A stretch of DNA of 64,000 bases from Streptomyces aquilus. GTDB taxonomy: Bacteria; Actinomycetota; Actinomycetes; Streptomycetales; Streptomycetaceae. The DNA is taken from NCBI RefSeq assembly GCF_003955715.1, contig NZ_CP034463.1, positions 8,680,001 through 8,744,000 on the forward strand. Direction: 5' to 3'. Positions 25,889-35,454 of the stretch are shown here, piece by piece. How positions within the stretch are numbered: the first letter of the stretch is position 1; each line of letters starts with the position of its first letter. The notes under the pieces were generated by a model that saw only the letters and a list, made by a program, of their open reading frames with translations, was not told where the DNA came from and searched no databases. The position numbers and the translations under genes were made by a program.

Positions 25889-28465
25889 TCAAGGGGTCGC
25901 GGCCGGGCTCGCCACGGAGGTCCCGCTCGGCGGAACGGGGGGAGACTCGGAACCGGCCGGACCGGACTGGAGCATCGCCACGGTCGCCGCACCCGCCAGC
26001 GCGGTCGCGATGGTCGTGGCCGCCGCCACGATCACCGTGGCAGCCGGCGCGGTGACCGCCGACAGCCTGCGCAGATCCCGCAGACCGCTCCACGGCAGGC
26101 CCGCCAGCCGGGCCAGCCTGATCTCCCAGGACAGCCCCAGGCCGTAGCAGAAGACGACGATCTCCCCGGTGCGCAGCAGCAGAACGGTGAGCGTTTCCCG
26201 CGTGGAGTACGGCGCGGTCAGAGGGATGAGGGTCAGTTCGGGCAGGAGGACCGCCGCCAGGAAGTACGTCGACTTGGCGACCGGGACATGGCCGGGAAGC
26301 CTCGGATAGAAGTACCCGTAGAACGCCGCGTAGATCACCCAGCGCAGGATGTGCATCGCGAGCATGGCGAGTTCGGAGAGAGACACGCCGGGATAGATCG
26401 ATTCCCAGGACCGCAGGTCGATGACGACCACCGGGATGGCGAAGACAAGGCCCAGAAGTCCGGTCTCCATCCCGTTCTGACGCGGCGTCCGAGCGGCACT
26501 GCTGGCTATCGCGGGGTTCGTCGAACGGGAACTCCCGCCTGTGACGGGAACCGCCCGGTCCGCGAAAGCCCGCCACTTCAGTTCGAAATCCCGGGTCCCG
26601 GTCTCCTCCGTACTCAGGGAACCGGCGGCCGACCTGTGGAAACCGAACCAGGCCTGGCGATGGAGGCGATTGCGCGCCTCCGCGTGCATCAGGCGGACAT
26701 ACGCCCCGGTGCTCAGCCGGGAGAGGCGGTAGGCGAAATCCGCCTTGGCGTCCGGCAACAGGAACCAGAACGTGATCATTCCGAGAACGCAGGCGATCAC
26801 GTCACTGGCCATGAAGGGCACGCCGGCCATCAGCGGACTGATCGACAGGCCGACGAGAAGAACGCCGCAGAGACGGATGTCGTCGTCCCGCACGGCTTCG
26901 GCATCCGCGCCCCGCCGGAAGACGAGGACGGCGCACACCGCGGCGGCGGCCAGAGCCGCGAGCTGGATCAGACCGTAGCCGACGGAAGCGGGCGTGATGT
27001 CGGCCACGGCCCTGAACAGCGCGTCGTCCCCGCTCAAGGTGAGGTACTTGCTCGCGGGAAACAGGCACAGGGCCGCCGTGAAGCCGGTCAGTACCAGCGC
27101 ACCGGCCCGCCGACCGCCGGCGCCGCACACGCAGAACATCAACGCGCCGGCCCAGGGCAGCGAACAGCCCACCACCAGGGCGAAGTTCAACCCGGCCGGA
27201 AGCGGCGCGTCGAGCAGCGGCGCGAGCCAGAGACCGGCGAACAGCAGGACGCCCAGCGCCGCGTCCACCCACCGATCGCGCCCGAGCACGAAGAAGGCCA
27301 GGGACACCAGCAGGGCCGACCCGAGGCATGAGGTGGCGAGCGCCGGACCGTCCTCCGGGACGGCGTACCGGACGATCACCGCCGCCACGGCCAGCACCAC
27401 GAGGGCGAAGGGCACGACCGCGCCGTACGTCGGCAAACGCGGTGACGGCGGCTCGTCCTCCCGCTCCGGCCGCTGGGCGACGGCGATGATCAGCAGGGCG
27501 GGCAGCAGCAGGCTCCACCAGGCGAAGGAGAGAGCCGTCAGAAACGCGGCCGGCGTTCCCGCACCCAGCAAGGAACTGTCCGAGACGCCGAGAACGAAGC
27601 CGGCCGTCGCACTGATCCCCGTCACCGTGCCGACGACCTCGACGGGGATGTGGGGAAGCCAGGAACCCGCCAGCAAGGGGCCGATGACCGCTGCCACGAT
27701 GAACAGTGCCAGTTCGTTGCGGAGCGGGTCCTCGGGCTCCGGCTTCTGGGAAGTGGCGAGGCCGGCGCCGTCTCCGTCCGGAGCCAGGTAGAGGTCGAAC
27801 CAGATGTCGGCGTCCGGTGTGCGGAATTTGATCGAGTGCGGCTCCTGGACATAGGGGTTCACCTCCGAAATGCCGGTGAAGGAATATCCCCGGGCGGTGA
27901 AGGTGAAATCCTTCGCCCCCAACGGTGGCGTGTACTTGGCGCCGCTTTCGTACGAGCACTGGATCTGGATCGAGGTGGCGTCCGTCAGATCGAGCGTGGT
28001 GGGCGGTACCGGGAAACGAGCGACGACCTGTTCCTCGCCGACGGTGATCCGGGGGGTACCGGGAAAGACCAGGCCCGAGCCGGGCGTGAAGACCGCGCAG
28101 GAAGTCGCCTGCACCCACCCTGACCACCCGGAGGTGACGGCCCCCTGCCGTAGTTCCGCGGCCAGCGGATCGTTCAGCGGCATCCTGAGGACTTCCTCAC
28201 CGCTGATTTCGAGTTTCCCGTCGCTGTTCTCGTCGAAGGCCAGTGAGTAGGACGACGAACGCCGGTCCTGCCCCTCGGTGAAACCGAGCCAGTAGGCGGT
28301 GTCGTCGGGAATTTCCGCAGGCGCCGTGAAAGCCTTTCCGAAGGCGTCGACGGTCCAGTTCACCTCGGGCATGACCCGGTAACACAAGTAGGTTGCGGAC
28401 AATGCCAGGAACGCTGCCCCGGCCACTCGAAACGCGCGTGAACATATCCACGAAAGCCCCGGCAC
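25889..28465 (-). CDS. Large polytopic membrane protein of unknown function
   Basis: The 858-residue protein starts with a signal-anchor helix (about residues 10-30), followed by an extracytoplasmic beta-rich domain of some 210 residues with an EF-hand-like loop (DENSDGKLEISGEE) and two Cys. About fourteen to sixteen hydrophobic helices come after it in two groups. They are separated near residues 590-660 by a soluble segment (AEARNRLHRQAWFGFHRS...). The C terminus has an Ala/Thr helix and a Pro/Ser tail. I recognise no family with confidence; it resembles multi-helix DUF proteins found only in Streptomyces. Its GC content is slightly lower than its neighbours', consistent with later acquisition. 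Confidence 0.7.
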   Translation of the reverse strand: MPGLSWICSRAFRVAGAAFLALSATYLCYRVMPEVNWTVDAFGKAFTAPAEIPDDTAYWLGFTEGQDRRSSSYSLAFDENSDGKLEISGEEVLRMPLNDPLAAELRQGAVTSGWSGWVQATSCAVFTPGSGLVFPGTPRITVGEEQVVARFPVPPTTLDLTDATSIQIQCSYESGAKYTPPLGAKDFTFTARGYSFTGISEVNPYVQEPHSIKFRTPDADIWFDLYLAPDGDGAGLATSQKPEPEDPLRNELALFIVAAVIGPLLAGSWLPHIPVEVVGTVTGISATAGFVLGVSDSSLLGAGTPAAFLTALSFAWWSLLLPALLIIAVAQRPEREDEPPSPRLPTYGAVVPFALVVLAVAAVIVRYAVPEDGPALATSCLGSALLVSLAFFVLGRDRWVDAALGVLLFAGLWLAPLLDAPLPAGLNFALVVGCSLPWAGALMFCVCGAGGRRAGALVLTGFTAALCLFPASKYLTLSGDDALFRAVADITPASVGYGLIQLAALAAAAVCAVLVFRRGADAEAVRDDDIRLCGVLLVGLSISPLMAGVPFMASDVIACVLGMITFWFLLPDAKADFAYRLSRLSTGAYVRLMHAEARNRLHRQAWFGFHRSAAGSLSTEETGTRDFELKWRAFADRAVPVTGGSSRSTNPAIASSAARTPRQNGMETGLLGLVFAIPVVVIDLRSWESIYPGVSLSELAMLAMHILRWVIYAAFYGYFYPRLPGHVPVAKSTYFLAAVLLPELTLIPLTAPYSTRETLTVLLLRTGEIVVFCYGLGLSWEIRLARLAGLPWSGLRDLRRLSAVTAPAATVIVAAATTIATALAGAATVAMLQSGPAGSESPPVPPSGTSVASPAATP

Positions 28466-28540
28466 TCACGCAGTGTAGCGGCGTGGTGTCGGATCCGCGA
28501 CGGTGCGGAGCCCCCTGACCGGGCCCGCCCTGTCCCTTCG

Positions 28541-28546
28541 TACGCT
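28541..28546 (+). promoter_or_regulatory. -10 element of a probable leaderless promoter (cobK)
   Basis: TACGCT ends seven bases before the ATG at 28554 without a ribosome site, the spacing expected for a leaderless transcript. Confidence 0.45.
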
Positions 28547-28553
28547 CTACCCC

Positions 28554-29300
28554 ATGTCCCCCCACGTGCTCATCCTCGGCGGCACCACCGAGGCCCGGGA
28601 ACTCGCCGCCGCGCTCACCGCACTGCCCGGCGTCCGCGTCACCACCTCCCTCGCGGGCCGCGTGACCCGGCCGGGCACGGTCACCGGGGACATCCGCATC
28701 GGCGGCTTCGGCGGCGCGGACGGGCTCGCCGCGTGGCTGCGGGAGCAGCGCGTGGACGCCCTCGTCGACGCCACCCACCCCTTCGCCGAGGCGATCACCG
28801 CCAACGCCGCCCGTGCCGCCGCGGCGACCGGCGTGCCGGCGGTGGTCCTGCGCCGCCCGGGCTGGCGCCCCGGCCCGCAGGACCGCTGGTACCCGGTCGG
28901 TTCCCTGGCGGAGGCCGCCGGTCTGCTCCCCCTGCTCGGCCCCCGGGTGTTCCTCACCACGGGCCGCCTCGGCCTCGCCGCCTTCACCCACCTGACGGAG
29001 CTTCACTTCGTCGTACGGTCCGTGGAGTTGCCCGAGCCGCCCATGCCCCCGCGCACCGAAGTCCTGCTCGCACGCGGCCCGTTCACCGTCGACGACGAGA
29101 CCACCCTCCTCACCACGCACTGCATCGACGTCGTGGTGACGAAGGACAGCGGGGGAGCGGCGACGGCCGCCAAACTCACGGCCGCCCGCCGACTCGCGCT
29201 GCCGGTCGTGGTCGTACGTCGTCCGGCACTGCCCGCCGACGTGACGGCCGTGCCCGATGTGCCCGCCGTCCTGGAGCGGCTCGGCCTAAGCCCGCGATGA
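28554..29300 (+). CDS. cobK: Precorrin-6A reductase
   Basis: The 248-residue protein matches CobK of cobalamin synthesis. It opens with HVLILGGTTEARELAAAL, continues with TTSLAGR, DATHPFAEAITANAARAA and FLTTGR, and closes with VVTKDSGGAATAAKLTAARRLALPVVVVRRP. It reduces precorrin-6A to precorrin-6B with NADPH in the aerobic pathway. The gene stands alone, away from the main cob cluster; cobF lies 2.6 kb away on the other strand. The 3' end overlaps the end of a convergent zinc-ribbon gene by 125 bases. Confidence 0.9.
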   Translation: MSPHVLILGGTTEARELAAALTALPGVRVTTSLAGRVTRPGTVTGDIRIGGFGGADGLAAWLREQRVDALVDATHPFAEAITANAARAAAATGVPAVVLRRPGWRPGPQDRWYPVGSLAEAAGLLPLLGPRVFLTTGRLGLAAFTHLTELHFVVRSVELPEPPMPPRTEVLLARGPFTVDDETTLLTTHCIDVVVTKDSGGAATAAKLTAARRLALPVVVVRRPALPADVTAVPDVPAVLERLGLSPR

Positions 29301-29703
29301 CCGAGGCCCGCATCCGGTCGATCCCGCGCAGCACCTCGGTGCGGTTCTTGGCGCTCTTGATCCAGGTGGGCAGCCGCCCGACGGCGGTCATCTTCCGGCC
29401 GTGCTCGTACCAGGGGTCCCGCTCCCGCAGGTCCGCCGCCACGAACCGGCGGATCAGGTCGAGGTGTTCGAGGTTGTACGCCCAGATCTCGCCGTGTCTG
29501 GTTTCGGACCGCAGCCAGAGCGGCGGCCGACCACAGCGGCCACTGGTCCGGCTCAGTCCGCAGGACCGGCAGACCACCCGTGCCTCGGGACGGGTGTGCC
29601 GCTCGTAGTGGGCGACCCGGTCGCAGCGCGGGCAGCGGACCAGCGCCGCGTCGGCGAAGTCGTAGGAGGTCAGGCCGGGATCGTGGAAGCGGACGGGAGG
29701 CAT
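29176..29703 (-). CDS. Zinc-ribbon protein of unknown function
   Basis: The 175-residue protein has two CxxC pairs (LVRCPRCDRV and VVCRSCGLS) forming a zinc ribbon around residues 20-50. A conserved-looking domain with WLRSETRHGEIWAYNLEHLDLIRRFVAADLRER, and PTWIKSAKNRTEVLRGIDRMR, comes next. Such proteins are usually labelled TFIIB-type zinc-ribbon proteins of unknown role. The last 40 residues are Arg/Ala/Pro rich and lie antisense to cobK, so the natural end may be earlier or the gene may have lost its stop. ATG 29703 gives MPPVRFHDPG. Confidence 0.6.
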   Translation of the reverse strand: MPPVRFHDPGLTSYDFADAALVRCPRCDRVAHYERHTRPEARVVCRSCGLSRTSGRCGRPPLWLRSETRHGEIWAYNLEHLDLIRRFVAADLRERDPWYEHGRKMTAVGRLPTWIKSAKNRTEVLRGIDRMRASVIAGLGRAAPGRRAHRARPSRRRAVPDDVRPRPAARVGGRP

Positions 29704-29746
29704 GCCCGGAGTGTGACGGCGGCCTGCCTCGCCCGGCACCCGGTTT

Positions 29747-31819
29747 TCAGTGGCTCGCGGCCAACTCCGGCTGCCGCTGCGGGAGTCCGCTGCTGAGGTC
29801 CTCCACCAGCAGCCGCTTGGAGATCGTGTCCACCGCGGCCCGCAGATCCGTGCCCGGCGGGCGGCCGATGTCCTGCTGCACCCGCTCCTCCAGCCAGCTC
29901 GCCCAGGCCTTGCTGATGACCCGGGCCTCGCGGGCGCCCGCCTCCGTGTGCGAGAACAGCGAGCCCGCGCGACTGAGATAGCCCTCGTCGACCATCCGGT
30001 CGAAGACCGGCAGCAGCACCTCGGGCGGCATGTGGCGGCGGGCGGCGATCAGCCCGAGGCCGGCGTGCCCCACCAGCCGCGTGAACAGCTCCACCTGCAT
30101 CACGGCCCACGCGCCCGCGATGTCAAGGCGGGTGTCGGAGTCCGCCATGATCCGGCGCGCGGTGTTGAGGTCCGTACCGCCGATGATCTTTCCGACGGCC
30201 GCTTCCAGCACCCGCTGCGAGTCCGCCCCGGACGGCTGTCCGAACCCCTCACCCATGTCGGTCGAGGCGGCCCGGGCGCTGTCGCGCAACTGCACCTGCT
30301 TGAGGAACAGGGCGACGACGAAGCCGAGGGCCGCGACCGGCACCGTCCACAGGAAGACGGTCTGGATCGTGTCGGCGTAGGCGTCGATGATCGGGGCCGC
30401 CGCGGCCGACGGCAGTTGGTGCACGCCCTCCGGGCTGGTCGCCGCCTTGGCGATGGTCGTGGGAGCGACGCCGCTGCCCGCCCGTGCGGCCTCGGCGACG
30501 GCGTCCTTGAGGTTCGGGGCGAGGGTGTTGGCGTAGATCGTGCCGAAGACGGCGGTGCCGAACGAACTGCCCAGCGTACGGAAGAAGGTGACGCCGGAGG
30601 TCGCGGTGCCGAGGTCGGCGTACTCGACGGTGTTCTGCACGGCGATCGTCAGTACCTGCATGCACAGGCCGATGCCGGTGCCCAGCACGAACATGTACAG
30701 CGACTCCAGCCACGCCCCGGTGTCCGGCCCCATCAGCGACATCAGATACAGCCCGAGCCCCATCACCAGGGAGCCGGCGATCGGGAACAGCCGGTACTGC
30801 CCGGTCTTGCTCACCACGTTGCCGCTGACGACGGACGCGATGAGCAGGCCGATGACCATGGGCAGGGTGCGGACACCGGAGACGGTGGCCGAGTCGCCGT
30901 CGACGTACTGGAGGTAGCTCGGCAGATACGTCATCGCGCCGAGCATGGCGAATCCGACGATGAAGCTGAGGATCGAGCAGACCGTGAACACCGGGTTGGC
31001 GAACAACCGCATCGGCAGCATCGGTTCCTTCGCCCGGGTCTCCGCCCAGCAGAACAGGCCGAGCGCGATCGCGCCGCCGACGAACAGGCCGACGATGACG
31101 CCGGAGCCCCACGCGTACTCGTTGCCGCCCCAACTCGTCGCCAGGATCAGGGCGCTGGCGCCCGCCGCGACCAGGGCGATGCCGAGGTAGTCGATGACCG
31201 GCCGCGACGCCGACTTCACCACGGGGATCGTGCGGGCCGCGGCGATCACGACGACGATCGCGATCGGGACGTTGACGTAGAACGCCCAGCGCCAGGTCAG
31301 ATGGTCGGTGAACAGCCCGCCCAGCAGCGGGCCGATGACGGTGGCCACCCCGAACACGGCGCCGATCGCGCCCTGGTACTTGCCGCGCTCGCGCAGCGGG
31401 ATGACGTCGGCGATCAGCGCCATCGCCGTCACCATGAGTCCGCCCGCGCCGACGCCCTGCACGGCCCGCCAGGCGATCAGCAGGGTCATGTTCCCGGCGA
31501 GACCGCACAGGAACGAGCCGGTGATGAAGACGATCGCCGAGACCTGGAAGACCACCTTGCGCCCGAACAGGTCGCCGAACTTGCCCACCAGGGCGGTGGA
31601 GACGGTCTCCGCGAGCAGATAGGCGGTGACGACCCAGGACATGTGCGCGGCACCACCGAGGTCCGACACGATCGTCGGCAGTGCGGTGCCCACGATGGTC
31701 TGGTCCAGGGCCGCCAGCAGCATCCCCAGCATGATCGTCACGAAGACGACGTTCCGCTGACGCCTGTCCAGCACTGGCGGTTCGGCGGCAGGTGGCGCGG
31801 TTTCCTCGGTGATCGTCAC
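29747..31819 (-). CDS. MFS drug exporter (14-helix) with C-terminal winged-helix-like extension
   Basis: The 690-residue protein is an EmrB/QacA-type proton-driven exporter. It shows [20 protein letters not shown] in helix 1, [10 protein letters not shown] in loop 2-3, and fourteen hydrophobic helices in about the first 510 residues. The remaining roughly 170 residues are soluble and helical ([17 protein letters not shown]..., [34 protein letters not shown]) and look like a winged-helix or MarR-like fold. This extension is unusual for the family but occurs in Streptomyces. GTG 31819 is the likely start. The exported drug or metabolite is unknown. Confidence 0.85.
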   Translation of the reverse strand: MTITEETAPPAAEPPVLDRRQRNVVFVTIMLGMLLAALDQTIVGTALPTIVSDLGGAAHMSWVVTAYLLAETVSTALVGKFGDLFGRKVVFQVSAIVFITGSFLCGLAGNMTLLIAWRAVQGVGAGGLMVTAMALIADVIPLRERGKYQGAIGAVFGVATVIGPLLGGLFTDHLTWRWAFYVNVPIAIVVVIAAARTIPVVKSASRPVIDYLGIALVAAGASALILATSWGGNEYAWGSGVIVGLFVGGAIALGLFCWAETRAKEPMLPMRLFANPVFTVCSILSFIVGFAMLGAMTYLPSYLQYVDGDSATVSGVRTLPMVIGLLIASVVSGNVVSKTGQYRLFPIAGSLVMGLGLYLMSLMGPDTGAWLESLYMFVLGTGIGLCMQVLTIAVQNTVEYADLGTATSGVTFFRTLGSSFGTAVFGTIYANTLAPNLKDAVAEAARAGSGVAPTTIAKAATSPEGVHQLPSAAAAPIIDAYADTIQTVFLWTVPVAALGFVVALFLKQVQLRDSARAASTDMGEGFGQPSGADSQRVLEAAVGKIIGGTDLNTARRIMADSDTRLDIAGAWAVMQVELFTRLVGHAGLGLIAARRHMPPEVLLPVFDRMVDEGYLSRAGSLFSHTEAGAREARVISKAWASWLEERVQQDIGRPPGTDLRAAVDTISKRLLVEDLSSGLPQRQPELAASH

Positions 31820-31878
31820 GAGGCCACGATCACACCGGTGGCCTACGCATGCATGCGGGGCGGGTCCGCTCGGGTGCC

Positions 31879-32652
31879 CTACGCCTGTCGTGGGTTGCGG
31901 CGCAACAGATACGTGTCCATGATCCAGCCCTTGCGCTCCCGCGCCTCCGCCCGCAGCCGCTCGATCCGCGGCCCGGCCTCGGCGATCGGCCCGGCGGCGA
32001 GGATCTCGTCCGGGGTGCCGATGTAGGCGCCCCAGTAGATGTCGATGTCGTCGTCCGCGTACTGCCGGAAGGTCTGGTGCGCGTCCAGCATGACCACCAC
32101 GTCGTCCACCCCCTCCGGGAAGCCCTCGGCGAGCCGCCGCCCGGTGGTGATCTGCACCGGGCGGGCGACCCGGTTCAGCCCCGTCCGATGCCGCGCCACG
32201 AGCGCGGAGACGCTGCTGATGCCCGGTATGACGTCGTACTCGAACGCCACCGCGCCGCGCTCCAGGATCTCCTCCAGGATGCCGAGCGTGCTGTCGTACA
32301 GCGCCGGGTCGCCCCACACCAGGAACGCGCCGGTCTCGTCCTCGCCCAGCTCCTCGGCGATCAGCCGCTCGTAGATGGCCGCACGCGCGCTGCGCCAGTC
32401 CCCGACGGCGGGGGAGTAGGCCGCGCCGCCGGCCGTCCGGTCCCGGTCGGGGTCACGCGCCTCGACGACGCGGTACGTCCCCTCCGGTATGTGCGTGTGC
32501 AGCATGTCCCGGCGCAGGTCCGTGAGATCGCTCTTCACCTCGCCCTTGTCGAGGACGAAGAACACGTCCGTGTCCCGCAGCGCCCTGACCGCCTGGAGGG
32601 TCAGCTGGTCGGGGTCGCCCGCGCCGATACCGATGACATGAATCTTTCGCAC
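31879..32652 (-). CDS. cobF: Precorrin-6A synthase (deacetylating)
   Basis: The 257-residue protein is a SAM-dependent tetrapyrrole methylase. It begins [23 protein letters not shown] and includes [14 protein letters not shown] and [23 protein letters not shown]. The length and the C-terminal [11 protein letters not shown] fit CobF, which adds the C1 methyl group with loss of the acyl fragment, forming precorrin-6A. The product is the substrate of CobK, encoded 2.6 kb away. GTG 32652 is used as start. The MFS gene follows downstream on the same strand after 59 bases. Confidence 0.88.
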   Translation of the reverse strand: MRKIHVIGIGAGDPDQLTLQAVRALRDTDVFFVLDKGEVKSDLTDLRRDMLHTHIPEGTYRVVEARDPDRDRTAGGAAYSPAVGDWRSARAAIYERLIAEELGEDETGAFLVWGDPALYDSTLGILEEILERGAVAFEYDVIPGISSVSALVARHRTGLNRVARPVQITTGRRLAEGFPEGVDDVVVMLDAHQTFRQYADDDIDIYWGAYIGTPDEILAAGPIAEAGPRIERLRAEARERKGWIMDTYLLRRNPRQA

Positions 32653-32701
32653 GCCCCGAGTCTGCCGTACGCCACTGACAGTGACGGCACCGCGTCCGAG
32701 G

Positions 32702-33217
32702 TCAGCGGCACAGCCGTGGTGCCCGTGCCCGCGCGTCCACGGATGCTGCGGCCCGCTCCACGTCCCCGGCCAGGCCCCGGGCCCACTCGGCCAGCCCCGC
32801 CAGATCCATCCCGTACGGCTGCCCGCGCCCGGCCTGCGACGCCCACTCCTCCACGGCCCCCGCCCCGCGCCGCAGCAGCCGCGCCCCGCCCGTGACATTG
32901 CCCCGCGCCGCATGCGTGAGCCCCACCGCGAGCTGGGCAAGGCCCCGCCACAGCGCACGCTCCTCCTCGGGCCCCGATTTCCAGGCGTCCTCCAAGACCT
33001 CGTGCGCATGGAACGGCTTCCCGGCGTCCAGCAGCGCCTGCGCCTCCGCGACGGTCTGCTCCGGGGTGCGGACGACGCCCTCGGGCTGCCGCTCCACCCC
33101 GTCCGCCCCGTACGGCAGTGGCCGCCCGAGCCCGTCACGCGGCCGGGCATTGCGCGCCCGCCCTTCGATGTCCCGGTCTCGGGTGCCGGCCGGACGCTCT
33201 GAGGATGTGCTGCCCAT
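32702..33217 (-). CDS. DUF309 protein
   Basis: The 171-residue protein has the DUF309 core: KPFHAHEVLEDAWKSGPEEERALWRGLAQLAVGLTHAARGN, about residues 66-105. It is an all-helical family with a conserved HxxHE motif that could bind a metal. The first 40 residues are disordered and charged. ATG 33217 is taken because it begins the plausible MGSTSSERPAG; upstream starts run toward the tRNA. The function is unknown. It lies 49 bases upstream of cobF on the same strand. Confidence 0.8.
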   Translation of the reverse strand: MGSTSSERPAGTRDRDIEGRARNARPRDGLGRPLPYGADGVERQPEGVVRTPEQTVAEAQALLDAGKPFHAHEVLEDAWKSGPEEERALWRGLAQLAVGLTHAARGNVTGGARLLRRGAGAVEEWASQAGRGQPYGMDLAGLAEWARGLAGDVERAAASVDARARAPRLCR

Positions 33218-33319
33218 ACGTCGATTGTCCCGCGCTCCACCGACTCTCTTCGAGGCGGCCCCCGACGTGGGGTAAAGTACTGTTCGCGTGATCACGCGGT
33301 TTGTCGCACGCAACGCACC

Positions 33320-33393
<74 letters not shown>

Positions 33394-33401
33394 GGTGTAC
33401 A

Positions 33402-33437
33402 TCAGCGGGTCTGCCTCTCCAGGCAGACCCGCTGATC
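33402..33437 (+). terminator. Strong terminator after tRNA-Pro
   Basis: ATCAGCGGGTCTGCCT and AGGCAGACCCGCTGAT form a perfect 16-bp stem with the four-base loop CTCC, starting nine bases after the tRNA. Confidence 0.8.
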
Positions 33438-33861
33438 GCGTCATATCGCCTCGACCTGCTCTCCCGCAGGCTCTGCTTGATCGTGCCGAGCGGCGCACGG
33501 TCCGTGCTCGCGGCCCGGCCGGTCAGCGCCACCGCCTCGTCCCCCAGCGCCGTACCGGGCGCACCGCGGCGCCAGACCGGCCTCCTGCCCGCCGAGCGGC
33601 TGGGAGAGCAGCAGCATCGCCACACCGGAGTTGAGGCCGACGACGGGGATGCCGACGCCGGAGACATCGCGAACATCGAGAAGCCGAGCGCGGCCGAGGC
33701 GAGGTTGGTGAACAGCACCTGCGGGCGGGTGGTCGTGCGCAGACCACCGAGCCGGATACCAGCAGCACGATGCTGACCAGCAGTATCCGGCGCTTGTCGA
33801 ACATGGTGCCGAGCCCGTGGGCGAGCCGGACGTCCCCGTTCGCCCGGACCTGGATCAGCCC
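33438..33861 (-). pseudogene. Decayed MFS transporter
   Basis: Pieces of a major-facilitator protein can be read on the minus strand in shifting frames. The first has MFDKRRILLVSIVLLVSGSVVCA, a loop 2-3 and helix 3 signature. A deletion follows, then RPQVLFTNLASAALGFSMFAMS, a start-of-second-half motif, and then VGLNSGVAMLLLSQPLGG in another frame. There is no continuous frame and the usual 12-14 helices are absent. The shared palindrome at 33987 lies on its upstream side, so the operator could originally have served this gene. The bases from 33862 to the next gene hold only the palindrome and promoter DNA. Confidence 0.75.
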
Positions 33862-33986
33862 CGAGGCATGGCGCGCGGCGCGGCGGGCTCGGTTGGACGC
33901 GGTGCACTGGGCGGGATGTTCCCCTTTTTCGCAGGTAGGGAGCATCGCGTGGGCGGCTTGACGGTCTGAACATATCGGCGCAATAT

Positions 33987-34009
33987 CGACATATACAGCG
34001 TAAGTATAC
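33987..34009. promoter_or_regulatory. Shared 23-bp palindrome, copy 2
   Basis: On the minus strand it reads GTATACT-TAC-GCT-GTA-TATGTCG. It lies 32 bp upstream of the phosphoglycosyltransferase start and 126 bp upstream of the decayed MFS gene on the other strand. Confidence 0.6.
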
Positions 34010-34041
34010 GAGCTACGTTGTGGAGGGCTCGGAGGGCTGAG

Positions 34042-35454
34042 ATGTCCCTGTTGGCAAGCCACAAGACTGTGCCCCGGGCCGGGCGGACGCATCGCTCGCA
34101 CGGTTCCGGAAACGTGATCCTGGCCGTCTTGATGGGCGATGCGGTTGCCGCGGGGATCGTCTCCGTCGCTCTGGGGCCGCTCGGTGGCGAGTGGGCGGTT
34201 GCAGCAGCCCTGCCCGGCGTCTGGCTCCTGTGTCTCGGCACATGCGGTGCGTACGAGCCGTACCGCGTGCGCACCGGCACCGAGGAGTTCGGCCGGGTGT
34301 GGCGGGCCCTAGGGGCGGCCTTTGTGGGGGCCGTCGCGGTGTGGTGGGTCGTCCAGGGCGACGAGATGCTGCGCGATGCGGCGGTGGCGCTGCCGGTCAC
34401 CGCCGCGCTGACACTCGCCGTGCGCTCGGGGGAGCGGCACTGGACACCCGTCGGGAGGGACCCTCAGTGGGTTCTCGTGGTGGGGGCCGCCCGGCGGGCC
34501 GTCGAGCTCATCATGGTGCTGCGTCGAAGCAACGCGACCGGTCTTCGGGTCGTCGGCGTCTGCTTGACGGACCCCACCCCTCCTGACGTGACGGGGTTCG
34601 GCGTCCAGGTCTACGGAGGCATGGACGGGCTGATGGACACAGTGCGGCGGACTCGCTGTGACGCGGTCGTCGTCGTACCGAACCCCGAGATCGGTGCCGG
34701 GGAAGTGCGGGAGCTGTCCTGGCAGTTGCACCGGGAGGGGGTCGCCCTGGTCCTTGCACCGGTGCTCGCCGACGTGGTGCCCTCGCGCCTGGCGGTCTGG
34801 CCGGTCGCCGGAGTACCGCTGTTGCACGTGCGCGGACCCACGCTCTCCAGAGTCCGTCGGATCCCCAAGGAACTGACCGACCGGTTGCTCGCCGCGCTCC
34901 TGCTCGTCCTGCTGTCCCCGTTGATGCTGGCCATCGCGCTGACGATCCGGATCGACAGTTCCGGCCCCGCGCTCTTCTGCCACCGTCGGATCGGTCTCGG
35001 CGGCCGTCCGTTCACCCTGCTGAAGTTCCGCACGATGTACCAGGACGCGGAGCGGCGGAAGGCCGAACTCGTCAGCCTCAACCAGTACGGCGACGGCCCG
35101 TTCTTCAAAATGACCGACGACCCGCGAGTCACCAGGGTGGGCCTGGTCCTGCGGCGCTGCTCGCTGGACGAACTGCCGCAGCTGTTCAATGTCGTCGCGG
35201 GCCGGATGTCTCTGGTGGGCCCACGGCCGCTGCTGGCCGAGGAGATCGTGGCCCTCGGCGTCGAAGGCCGCCGTCGGCTGCTGGTCAAGCCCGGACTGAG
35301 CGGGCTGTGGCAGGTGAGCGGCAGGTCCCGGCTCTCCGCCGAGGACCGGGCTCGTCTCGACATGAGCTATGTCGAGAACTGGACGCCCGCACTCGACGTC
35401 AAGATCCTGCTGCGGACGCCGCCCGCAGTCGTGCGTGGATCCGGTGCTTACTGA
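34042..35454 (+). CDS. Polyprenyl-phosphate glycosyl-1-phosphate transferase (WbaP/CpsE type)
   Basis: The 470-residue protein starts exopolysaccharide synthesis by moving a sugar-1-phosphate to undecaprenyl phosphate. The N-terminal half has about four membrane helices and a CoA-binding-like cytoplasmic domain (WVLVVGAARRAVELIMVL). The C-terminal bacterial sugar transferase domain has HRRIGLGGRPFTLLKFRTM, DELPQLFNVVAGRMSLVGPRP and LVKPGLSGLWQVSGRS. The ATG at 34042 follows GGAGGG. It is the first gene of the cluster, one base overlapping the next, with the shared palindrome just upstream. The sugar used is probably glucose or galactose; GalE would provide the latter. Confidence 0.92.
   Translation: MSLLASHKTVPRAGRTHRSHGSGNVILAVLMGDAVAAGIVSVALGPLGGEWAVAAALPGVWLLCLGTCGAYEPYRVRTGTEEFGRVWRALGAAFVGAVAVWWVVQGDEMLRDAAVALPVTAALTLAVRSGERHWTPVGRDPQWVLVVGAARRAVELIMVLRRSNATGLRVVGVCLTDPTPPDVTGFGVQVYGGMDGLMDTVRRTRCDAVVVVPNPEIGAGEVRELSWQLHREGVALVLAPVLADVVPSRLAVWPVAGVPLLHVRGPTLSRVRRIPKELTDRLLAALLLVLLSPLMLAIALTIRIDSSGPALFCHRRIGLGGRPFTLLKFRTMYQDAERRKAELVSLNQYGDGPFFKMTDDPRVTRVGLVLRRCSLDELPQLFNVVAGRMSLVGPRPLLAEEIVALGVEGRRRLLVKPGLSGLWQVSGRSRLSAEDRARLDMSYVENWTPALDVKILLRTPPAVVRGSGAY

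Noticed and set aside
28466..28553. Cobalamin riboswitch upstream of cobK
   Set aside because: The gap is too short and lacks the B12-box pattern; a leaderless promoter explains it better.
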